Assembly (NCBI GenBank): GCA_029257775.1
Contig: JARIAQ010000038.1
Location: 1 to 64,000, forward strand
Reading direction: 5' to 3'
DNA from: Blautia sp.
GTDB taxonomy: Bacteria; Bacillota; Clostridia; Lachnospirales; Lachnospiraceae
DNA length: 64,000 nucleotides
Below the pieces are notes generated by a model, which searched no databases, was not told the origin of the DNA, and worked only from the letters and a program-made list of their open reading frames with translations. The first letter of the stretch is position 1, and each line of letters begins with the position of its first letter. Below, in pieces: positions 8,144-15,032 of the stretch. Both the position numbers and the translations under genes were made by a program.

Positions 8144-8818
8144 ATGGAAAAAATGGTGAATGTATATTTTTTTGGTAAAAAATATAGTGTACCAGCAGAA
8201 CTTACCATTATGACTGCTATGGAGTATGCCGGTTATACTTTAAAAAGAGGATGTGGATGTCGTCACGGATTTTGTGGTGCATGTGCTACGATTTACCGTA
8301 TTAAAGGTCAAAATGAATTGAAAACTTGTCTTGCTTGTCAAACGCAGGTACAGGAAGGAATGTATGTAGCAAGCATTCCATTCTTCCCTACGGATAAGAG
8401 AAAATATGATATCAATGAAATTAAACCAAATCAGCAGATTATGATGGAACTTTATCCAGAAATTTATAGTTGTATCGGGTGCAATGCCTGTACAAAGGCT
8501 TGTACTCAGGATTTAAATGTTATGCAGTATATTGCTTATGCACAGAGAGGAGAATTTGAAAAATGTGCAGAGGAATCTTTTGACTGTGTAGGCTGTGGAT
8601 GCTGTTCTGTCAGATGTCCAGCAGAGATTTCTCATCCAATGGTAGGGCTATTAGCAAGAAGATTGACTGGCAAGTATATTGCTCCAAAAGCAGAACATTT
8701 AGAAAAACGTGTAGAAGAAATTCATCACGGTGCATATGATGAGCTTATTGAGCAGATTATGCAAAAACCATTGGAAGAAATGCAGGAACTTTACAATAAT
8801 AGAGATATTGAGAAATAA
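8144..8818 (+). CDS. frdB: Fumarate reductase iron-sulfur subunit (SdhB/TfrB-like, soluble)
   Basis: The 224-residue protein has an N-terminal 2Fe-2S ferredoxin-like domain (GCGCRHGFCGAC near residues 37-48, CLAC near 66). Two 4Fe-4S motifs follow, CIGCNACTKAC near 112 and CVGCGCCSVRCP near 148. It is the partner of the flavoprotein encoded next. It lacks the CCG domain fused in methanogen TfrB, but HdrB in this operon supplies one. No membrane anchor gene (sdhC/frdC) is present, so the enzyme should be soluble. The 2Fe-2S motif departs from the usual CREGICGSC of succinate dehydrogenases, which marks a distinct subfamily. Confidence 0.8.
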   Translation: MEKMVNVYFFGKKYSVPAELTIMTAMEYAGYTLKRGCGCRHGFCGACATIYRIKGQNELKTCLACQTQVQEGMYVASIPFFPTDKRKYDINEIKPNQQIMMELYPEIYSCIGCNACTKACTQDLNVMQYIAYAQRGEFEKCAEESFDCVGCGCCSVRCPAEISHPMVGLLARRLTGKYIAPKAEHLEKRVEEIHHGAYDELIEQIMQKPLEEMQELYNNRDIEK

Positions 8819-8828
8819 GGAGGGCATT

Positions 8829-10439
8829 ATGTATACACCATATCCAGAAAATATGATGGAATCTATTAAAAAGGTGGAAGCAACTAGAGCACATCGTATG
8901 GCTACAGAACCAAAGCGTCTTAGTGCAGAGGAAAAAGATGAACTTCTTAAAAAATTCCATCCAGATTATAATCCAGACGCATTTGCAGAAATTAAAGTCG
9001 GTTTAAACAAAGGGGAAAAAGCACCACTCGAACTAGCTCATATGTTACATTCTACAAGCCGCATTATGAACGAAAAAATTGATCTGACAAAAGTAGATTA
9101 TGACGTAGATGTATTAGTTATTGGGGGTGGCGGTGCAGGATCATCTTGTGCTATTGAAGCGCATAACGCTGGAGCAAATGTTATGATCGTTACAAAACTT
9201 CGTATTGGCGATGCTAATACCATGATGGCTGAAGGTGGTATTCAAGCGGCTGATAAAGAAAATGATTCTCCAGTACAACACTATCTAGATTGTTTTGGTG
9301 GTGGACATTTTGCAGGTAGACCAGAACTGGTAAAACGTCTTGTTATGGAAGCCCCAGATGCAATTAAATGGTTAAATGAATTAGGGGTAGAATTTGATAA
9401 AGAATCAGATGGAGATATGATTACCACACATGGTGGAGGTACTTCCAGAAAGAGAATGCACGCTGCAAAGGATTATTCCGGAGCAGAAATTATGCGTACG
9501 ATTCGAGATGAGGTGATTAACCTAGGTATTCCTGTTGTAGAATTTACTTCTGCAGTAGAGTTATTAAAAGATGAAAAAGGGCAGGTTGCAGGTGCAGTTC
9601 TTCAGAATATGGAAACAGAAGATTATCTGGTTGCAAGAGCAAAAACAGTTGTAATTGCCACCGGTGGAGCGGGAAGAATGCATTATCAGGGCTTTCCTAC
9701 CTCTAATCACTATGGGGCAACTGCAGACGGATTGATTCTCGGATATCGTGCGGGAGCACCGTTATTGTATCAAGATTCCATCCAATATCATCCAACAGGT
9801 GCGGTTTATCCTTCGCAGATTCTTGGTGCTCTTGTTACAGAGAAAGTTCGTTCTGTGGGGGCACAGCTAGTGAATGCAGAGGGCGAAGCGTATATTCATC
9901 CATTGGAAACTCGTGACGTAAATGCTTCAGGTGTAATTCGTGAATGTAGTGAAGGCCGTGGAGTAGATGTGCCTGGTGGACTAAAAGGCGTATGGTTGGA
10001 TACTCCTATGATTGAAATTTTAGGAGGAGAAGGTACGATTGAAAAACGTATTCCGGCTATGTTCCGTATGTATATGAATTACGGAATCGATATGAGAAAA
10101 GTGCCAATTTTAATTTATCCAACATTACATTACCAGAATGGTGGACTGGAAATCAATGGAGAAGGATTTACAAAGACCATTCCAAATCTTTTAGTTGCAG
10201 GAGAAGCTGTTGGTGGTATTCATGGAAGAAATCGTTTAATGGGGAATTCTCTTCTTGACATTATTGTTTTTGGTAGAAATGCAGGAAAAGCTGCTGCTGC
10301 AAAGGCAAAAGAAGTAGAGCTTGGAACAATGAATCTTGATCATATCTATAAATATGCAGAAGAATTAAAGGAAGCAAATGCAGACGAACATGATATTTCT
10401 CCGCTACTTCTTCCAAAGTATGCTCGTCACGAAAGATAA
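8829..10439 (+). CDS. frdA: Fumarate reductase flavoprotein subunit
   Basis: Start ATG 8829 follows AAGGAGGG; an upstream in-frame codon at 8730 would overlap frdB and is not used. The product has 536 residues. It shows GGGGAGSS near 99 for FAD and the HAAKDYSGAEIMRT segment near 220. HPTG near 321, TRDV near 361 (the active-site Arg region) and HYQNGGLEIN near 434 are typical of the SdhA/FrdA/NadB family. Fumarase, malate dehydrogenase and the Fe-S partner in the same operon favour fumarate reduction to succinate over aspartate oxidation or succinate oxidation. A ~90-residue N-terminal extension precedes the FAD domain and might dock the Hdr or Fe-S partner (inference). No Tat or Sec signal is seen. 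Confidence 0.85.
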   Translation: MYTPYPENMMESIKKVEATRAHRMATEPKRLSAEEKDELLKKFHPDYNPDAFAEIKVGLNKGEKAPLELAHMLHSTSRIMNEKIDLTKVDYDVDVLVIGGGGAGSSCAIEAHNAGANVMIVTKLRIGDANTMMAEGGIQAADKENDSPVQHYLDCFGGGHFAGRPELVKRLVMEAPDAIKWLNELGVEFDKESDGDMITTHGGGTSRKRMHAAKDYSGAEIMRTIRDEVINLGIPVVEFTSAVELLKDEKGQVAGAVLQNMETEDYLVARAKTVVIATGGAGRMHYQGFPTSNHYGATADGLILGYRAGAPLLYQDSIQYHPTGAVYPSQILGALVTEKVRSVGAQLVNAEGEAYIHPLETRDVNASGVIRECSEGRGVDVPGGLKGVWLDTPMIEILGGEGTIEKRIPAMFRMYMNYGIDMRKVPILIYPTLHYQNGGLEINGEGFTKTIPNLLVAGEAVGGIHGRNRLMGNSLLDIIVFGRNAGKAAAAKAKEVELGTMNLDHIYKYAEELKEANADEHDISPLLLPKYARHER

Positions 10440-10457
10440 GGCAAGGGGGGAAGAAAG

Positions 10458-11300
10458 ATGCGTGAAATAGAAGTAAGTAAACTTACAGATATTATTGAAA
10501 AACTTTGCATCGAAGCAAATGAACATCTTCCAGAAGATGTAAAATGTGCAATTAAGCATTGTCGTGCCTGTGAAGATGGTGAGATTGCACAAGGCGTTCT
10601 TGATAATATTATTGAGAATTTTGAAATTGCAGATAAGGAAAATGTTCCTATTTGTCAGGATACAGGGATGGCTTGTGTATTTTTAGAAATTGGACAGGAG
10701 GTGCATTTTGTGGGTGGCGATTTTACAGAAGCCATCCACGAAGGTGTTCGCCGTGGATATGATAAAGGATATTTAAGAAAATCCGTAGTTAAAGATCCTG
10801 TTCGTCGTGGAAATACTGGAGATAATACTCCTGCAATGATTTATACAGATATTGTACCAGGAGAACAGGTGAAAATTACTGTTGGACCAAAAGGATTTGG
10901 AAGTGAAAATATGAGTCAAATTCGTATGTTTAAGCCATCTGCTGGTCTTCAAGGGATTAAAGATTTTATTCTTGAAGCAGTGGAAACAGCGGGACCAAAT
11001 CCATGTCCTCCAATGGTAGTTGGAGTGGGAATTGGAGGCACTTTTGATAAATGTGCACTATTGGCCAAAAAAGCGTTGATGAGACCGTTAGATTCACAAA
11101 ATCCAGATCCGTTTTATGCAGATCTTGAAAAGGAAATGTTAGAAAAAATTAATGAATTGGGTATAGGACCTCAGGGATTTGGTGGCAAGACTACAGCTAT
11201 TGGATTAAATATTGAAACTATGCCAACTCATATTGCTGGTATGCCGTGTGCAGTTAATATTAACTGTCATGTAACACGTCATAAAACGGAGGTGATTTAA
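10458..11300 (+). CDS. Fumarate hydratase class I, alpha subunit
   Basis: The 280-residue protein is the N-terminal half of iron-sulfur fumarases and tartrate dehydratases. It has CQDTGMACVF near residue 66, RGNTGDNTPAM near 115 and GVGIGGTFDKCALLAKKAL near 192. The conserved cysteines hold a catalytic [4Fe-4S] cluster. It dehydrates malate to fumarate, the step between the dehydrogenase at 667 and the reductase at 8829. Tartrate dehydratase cannot be excluded by sequence alone, but the pathway context favours fumarase. The start follows AGGGGGGAAG. Confidence 0.88.
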   Translation: MREIEVSKLTDIIEKLCIEANEHLPEDVKCAIKHCRACEDGEIAQGVLDNIIENFEIADKENVPICQDTGMACVFLEIGQEVHFVGGDFTEAIHEGVRRGYDKGYLRKSVVKDPVRRGNTGDNTPAMIYTDIVPGEQVKITVGPKGFGSENMSQIRMFKPSAGLQGIKDFILEAVETAGPNPCPPMVVGVGIGGTFDKCALLAKKALMRPLDSQNPDPFYADLEKEMLEKINELGIGPQGFGGKTTAIGLNIETMPTHIAGMPCAVNINCHVTRHKTEVI

Positions 11301-11864
11301 ATGGAAAAACGTCGAATTATCCTTCCTTTAACTGAAGAATTGGCGGATACCCTTCGTGTAGGAGAACAGGTTCTTGTGACTGGAACAATCTATACATCCC
11401 GAGATGCGGGACACAAAAGAATGTGTGAAGCCCTGGCAAAAGGAGAAGAACTTCCTTTTGATCCAACAGATGCTACTATTTATTATGTAGGACCAACCCC
11501 CGCAAAACCAGGAGCAGTCATTGGTTCTGCAGGACCAACTACTAGTGGTCGTATGGATGCATATGCGCCTACCATGATGTCTGTTGGTGCTAGAGGAATG
11601 ATTGGAAAAGGTGCGCGTTTGCCAGAAGTTGTGGAGGCTATGAAAAAGTACCATGGTGTTTATTTTGGGGCTATTGGTGGTGCAGGAGCATTGCTTGCAA
11701 GATGCATTAAAAAGGCAGAATTAATTGCTTATGAAGACCTTGGAGCAGAAGCTCTTCGTAAATTATATGTGGAAGATATGCCATTGGTTGTCGTTATCGA
11801 CCATGAAGGAAATAACCTATATGAAAAAGGCAGAGAAAATTACCTCAAGAACCGTTCCCTCTAA
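11301..11864 (+). CDS. Fumarate hydratase class I, beta subunit
   Basis: The 187-residue protein is the C-terminal half of class I fumarase, beginning directly after the alpha subunit stop (TAAATG). It has GPTPAKPGAVIGSAGPTTSG near residue 70, GKGARLPEVVEAMK near 105 and FGAIGGAGALLA near 120, all typical of the beta domain. The last 44 nt overlap the start of the DUF1275 gene in another frame. Confidence 0.88.
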   Translation: MEKRRIILPLTEELADTLRVGEQVLVTGTIYTSRDAGHKRMCEALAKGEELPFDPTDATIYYVGPTPAKPGAVIGSAGPTTSGRMDAYAPTMMSVGARGMIGKGARLPEVVEAMKKYHGVYFGAIGGAGALLARCIKKAELIAYEDLGAEALRKLYVEDMPLVVVIDHEGNNLYEKGRENYLKNRSL

Positions 11865-12519
11865 GAATCAAATGTCAGAAACTTTTATAAATAACGCATT
11901 TCTAGCTATGTCTGGAGGGTTGCAGGATGCATATACCTATAATACAAGAGATGGCGTGTTTTCCAATGCTCAAACAGGAAATGTTGTTTTAATGAGCCAA
12001 TATATTATGGTAGGTGCTTGGAAAGATGCAGTACGCTATATGATACCATTAATAGCATTTGCTTTAGGTGTGTTTGTAACAGAATGCATACAGCATAAAT
12101 ATAAATATGACAATAAAATTCATTGGCGACAGAGAATGTTATTGTTAGAAATTTTAATCTTGTTTGTTGTTGGGTTCATACCTATAGAGTGGAATATGAT
12201 CGCAACTGTATTGGTGTCTTTTACATGTGCCATTCAAGTACAGGCATTCCGAACGGTGGGAGGATATTCCTATGCCAGTACTATGTGTATAGGAAATCTA
12301 AGAAGTGGTATAAATGCATTGTCTATGTATCTTCGAGATAAGAAAATAGAACAATTAGAACAATGCAGTTATTATTTTGGTATTATTTTTGTTTTTGCTG
12401 TAGGTGCAGGAATTGGCGGTAACTTATCATTAAAATATGGAATATCCGTAATTTGGTTTTCCTGTATATTATTATTTATTAGTTTTTTGATTATGCATAA
12501 TAGAAATAAGGAATTTTAA
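11821..12519 (+). CDS. DUF1275 (YoaK-family) membrane protein
   Basis: Start ATG 11821 follows GAAGGAAAT within the fumarase beta gene and gives 232 residues. The first ~20 are basic, then about six hydrophobic segments follow. The family mark GGLQDAYTYNTRDGVFSNAQTGN is split across residues 28-50 (GGLQDAYTY, then FSNAQTGN). The family is widespread and poorly characterised; many members are annotated only as membrane proteins. Translational coupling to fumarase and its position at the end of a malate-to-succinate operon suggest transport of a dicarboxylate or related metabolite, but nothing in the sequence proves it. Confidence 0.8.
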   Translation: MKKAEKITSRTVPSKNQMSETFINNAFLAMSGGLQDAYTYNTRDGVFSNAQTGNVVLMSQYIMVGAWKDAVRYMIPLIAFALGVFVTECIQHKYKYDNKIHWRQRMLLLEILILFVVGFIPIEWNMIATVLVSFTCAIQVQAFRTVGGYSYASTMCIGNLRSGINALSMYLRDKKIEQLEQCSYYFGIIFVFAVGAGIGGNLSLKYGISVIWFSCILLFISFLIMHNRNKEF

Positions 12520-12535
12520 GAAACTTAAGTGTATG

Positions 12536-12580
12536 GCAGAAAAATGTAGCTATTAGAAGTGCATTTTTCTGTTATACAGA
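12536..12580 (+). terminator. Hairpin ending operon 1
   Basis: A perfect 10-bp stem, CAGAAAAATG with CATTTTTCTG, encloses a 13-nt loop just after the DUF1275 stop. The downstream T tract is weak (TTAT), so termination may be partial. Confidence 0.55.
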
Positions 12581-12601
12581 ATAAATGAATAGTGTAGTAT
12601 T

Positions 12602-12797
12602 AGGTGCAAAATTTTTATGATTTTGAAAAGGGAATCTGGTGTAAATCCAGAACGAACTGGTCACTGTATTCAGTAGCGAACTTTAAGTACCATTGCATTA
12701 CCCAATTTATGTGAGAAGGTGAGGAACGCGATAATCTGTAAGTCAGGAAACCTGCCTAATATTAGAGATGTGCTCCAGATACAGCGCAAACATCCCA
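12602..12797 (+). promoter_or_regulatory. Cobalamin (B12) riboswitch, copy 2
   Basis: It carries GAAAAGGGAAT, GGTGTAAATCC, GAACGAACTGGTCACTGTA and the B12 box AGTCAGGAAACCTGCC at 12741-12756, then GATGTGCTCCAGATACAGC. Many blocks are identical to copy 1, so one probably arose from the other. It sits in the 432-bp gap between DUF1275 and the hydrogenase and is followed by an intrinsic terminator. I see no convincing -35/-10 pair immediately upstream. Confidence 0.9.
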
Positions 12798-12844
12798 AGG
12801 TTATATGAGATTTTATAAGTTTCATATGATTTATTTGTCGTGTG

Positions 12845-12869
12845 TCTGCAAAGGGTTGCAGATTTTTTT
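12845..12869 (+). terminator. Intrinsic terminator, expression platform of riboswitch 2
   Basis: TCTGCAA (12845-12851) pairs with TTGCAGA (12856-12862) over a 4-nt loop, followed by seven T. It lies 83 bp before the hydrogenase start, in the same position and with the same GTCTGCA context as the riboswitch 1 terminator. Confidence 0.8.
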
Positions 12870-12951
12870 ATTGAAATAATTTTTATTATAAAACAAATCT
12901 GGCAATCATTAATTTATGGGAAAATTATTTCACAAAAAAAGGAGTGGACCT

Positions 12952-14466
12952 ATGAGAGGGATATATACATCTGTAAATGATATCCGCAAACATGTATTTT
13001 CGGAAGTAGCAAAACTTTCTTATGAATATGAAGCAGGGGATATGACTCAGTTAGAAGAGATTCCATATAAAATTATTCCAGGAGAAGTTTCTACGTATAG
13101 AGAAAGTGTATTTTTAGAAAGAGAAATTGTACGGGAAAGGCTACGTCTTGCAATGGGATTACCGCTTCGAGATGTTTCAGAGCATAATTCAGTAGCGCAG
13201 GGGGCTTTAGAGTGCGTAAAACCAGAAAAATACTATCAGCCTCCATTGATTAATATTATAAAGTTTGCATGCCATAAGTGTCCAGATAATGTGGTGCAGG
13301 TTACAAATGCATGTCAAGGATGTCTTGCACATCCATGTAAAGAAGTTTGCCCGAAGCAAGCAATTTCTTTTGTGAATGGAAAATCTGTTGTTGATCAGGA
13401 AAAATGTATCAAATGTGGAAAATGCGTTTCTGCGTGTCCTTATGGTGCTATTGTAAAGCTAGAAAGACCTTGCGCTAAAGCTTGTGGTGTAAATGCCATT
13501 GAGTCTGATGAGTATGGAAGGGCTGAAATTAATAAAGAAAAATGTGTTTCTTGTGGGATGTGTCTGGCAAATTGTCCCTTTGGTGCTATTTCAGATAAGG
13601 CTCAAATCTTTCAGACTATCCAGGCAATCAAAAGCGATGTACCTGTATATGCTGCGGTTGCACCAGCAGTAGCAGGACAATTTGGTGCAAAATTAACACC
13701 AGGAAAACTTCGTACAGCACTTAAAGCACTGGGGTTTGAAGATGCTATTGAAGTAGCAATCGGTGCAGACTTATGTACTATAGAAGAAGCAAAAGATTTT
13801 ATGGAAGAGGTTCCTGATAAACGTCCATTTATGGCGACCTCTTGTTGTCCAGCATGGTCTGTAATGGCAAAAAAGCTGTTTCCAGAGTTGAAAGATTGTA
13901 TTTCAATGGCGTTAACGCCAATGGTGTTAACCGGACGATTGATTAAGAAAAAACACCCAGGTTGTAAGGTTGCATTTATTGGACCATGTGCAGCAAAAAA
14001 ATTAGAAGCAGGGAGAAAATCTATTCGAAGTGATATTGATTTTGTTTTAACATTTGAAGAGGTTATGGGTATGTTTGAAGCAAAAGAAGTAGATTTTACT
14101 CAGTTAGAAGAGCATGGTTCCATGCATGGAGCCAGTGGCGATGGTCGTGGTTTTGCGGTCAGTGGCGGTGTAGCAGAAGCTGTTGTAAATTGCATGAAAG
14201 AATTAAATCCAGAGTGTGAAATAAAAACAGAACGTGCAGAAGGATTAGAAAATTGTAGGAAGTTATTAACCATGGCAAAGGCTGGAAAATACAATGGATA
14301 TTTGTTGGAAGGTATGGCTTGCCCAGGTGGGTGTGTGGCAGGAGCTGGAACAATACAGCCAATAAAAAAATCAGAAGCGGCGGTAAAAAGACAGAAAAAG
14401 ATGTCTACAAATCAACATGCAATGCAAAGTGATTATAAGAAAATATTGAGTGATTTAGAAGAATAA
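12952..14466 (+). CDS. [FeFe]-hydrogenase, group B-like monomeric enzyme
   Basis: Start ATG 12952 follows AAAAGGAGTG, giving 504 residues; an upstream ATG at 12916 lacks a good RBS. The N-terminal ~220 residues hold several cluster sites (CHKCP, CQGCLAHPCKEVCP, CIKCGKCVSACP, CVSCGMCLANCP). The H-cluster domain has all three signatures: TSCCPAW near 297, PCAAKKLEA near 345 and EGMACPGGC near 454. These variants (TSCCPAW, PCAAK) fit group B rather than the prototypical TSCCPGW/MPCTAK group A. It likely evolves H2 from reduced ferredoxin in the cytoplasm. HydEFG maturases are not in the window and must be elsewhere. Control by its own B12 riboswitch links it to operon 1. Confidence 0.88.
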   Translation: MRGIYTSVNDIRKHVFSEVAKLSYEYEAGDMTQLEEIPYKIIPGEVSTYRESVFLEREIVRERLRLAMGLPLRDVSEHNSVAQGALECVKPEKYYQPPLINIIKFACHKCPDNVVQVTNACQGCLAHPCKEVCPKQAISFVNGKSVVDQEKCIKCGKCVSACPYGAIVKLERPCAKACGVNAIESDEYGRAEINKEKCVSCGMCLANCPFGAISDKAQIFQTIQAIKSDVPVYAAVAPAVAGQFGAKLTPGKLRTALKALGFEDAIEVAIGADLCTIEEAKDFMEEVPDKRPFMATSCCPAWSVMAKKLFPELKDCISMALTPMVLTGRLIKKKHPGCKVAFIGPCAAKKLEAGRKSIRSDIDFVLTFEEVMGMFEAKEVDFTQLEEHGSMHGASGDGRGFAVSGGVAEAVVNCMKELNPECEIKTERAEGLENCRKLLTMAKAGKYNGYLLEGMACPGGCVAGAGTIQPIKKSEAAVKRQKKMSTNQHAMQSDYKKILSDLEE

Positions 14467-14525
14467 TCTGTTGGAATATGGGATGTAAATATTTCTAGAG
14501 ATGGTATAGAAAAGAGGAATGAATT

Positions 14526-14702
14526 ATGATATCAGAAGGAAAGAAAACAACAGAAAAAGAGAAACAGGAAGAAGAGAAAAAAGGGGTTAAAGAAAGGATT
14601 CACGATTATCTTATGGAACAATCAAAAATTGTTCCATTTGGATTAAACGATAAAGAGGATAAATATTATCACGATATTTTTAATTATGATGAAGATAAAT
14701 AA
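14526..14702 (+). CDS. Small hypothetical protein, 58 residues
   Basis: The ATG follows AAGAGGAAT by 5 nt. The product is highly charged, with a Lys/Glu-rich first third, then ERIHDYLMEQSKIVPFGL and an acidic tail ending NYDEDK. A strong hairpin follows 36 bp after the stop. It lies 60 bp after the hydrogenase and probably shares its transcript, so it could be an accessory of the hydrogenase or an unrelated element gene. I do not recognise the family. Confidence 0.6.
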   Translation: MISEGKKTTEKEKQEEEKKGVKERIHDYLMEQSKIVPFGLNDKEDKYYHDIFNYDEDK

Positions 14703-14737
14703 AACAATAAAAAATATCTTGTTTTAGGTTTTGAGTT

Positions 14738-14783
14738 CAAATATGGAGTGGAATTTTTTAATTCCACTTCATATTTGTTTTTG
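14738..14783 (+). terminator. Intrinsic terminator after the hydrogenase unit
   Basis: CAAATAT-G-GAGTGGAATT pairs with AATTCCACTT-C-ATATTTG around a short T/A loop, followed by TTTTT. It separates the hydrogenase unit from the recombinase unit. Confidence 0.8.
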
Positions 14784-14861
14784 CGAGAATAGAATGATTT
14801 ATCATGCTATTAGATGAAATGGAATATAATGTGGAGAAGAAGATGCTTGCGGAGTTATAGA

Positions 14862-15032
14862 ATGAAAAAAAATAATTTGAGCCAAAAAAGTTTACGAAAA
14901 CAGTTTCGACTAATATGTGTTTTTCCTGATAAGACATCAGATGTAGAAAGTATAAAAAATGAAGTGCGTAGTATTCTGAAGATGGAACTGAAACACCAAT
15001 TACAACAAAACGAGAGGAGATTGTCATTGTGA
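14862..15032 (+). CDS. Small basic protein overlapping the recombinase start; candidate recombination accessory factor
   Basis: An ATG at 14862 gives 56 residues beginning MKKNNLSQKSLRKQFRLI, then a segment VFPDKTSDVESIKNEVRSIL and a basic C-terminus. The stop overlaps the recombinase GTG start (GTGA), so the two are translationally coupled. An upstream in-frame ATG at 14814 would add 16 residues but lacks a clear RBS. Small proteins next to large serine recombinases sometimes act as recombination directionality factors. That role here is only a positional inference. Confidence 0.55.
   Translation: MKKNNLSQKSLRKQFRLICVFPDKTSDVESIKNEVRSILKMELKHQLQQNERRLSL

Noticed and set aside
8829..10439. 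L-aspartate oxidase (NadB), a related flavoprotein
   Set aside because: No nadA or nadC nearby, and a dedicated Fe-S subunit directly precedes it.
332..12797. The two similar riboswitch blocks as a repeat or insertion-sequence pair
   Set aside because: Similarity is limited to the aptamer and its terminator; there are no terminal inverted repeats or target duplications.
12916..12951. Upstream ATG as the hydrogenase start
   Set aside because: It lacks an RBS, and AAAAGGAGTG sits at correct distance from ATG 12952.
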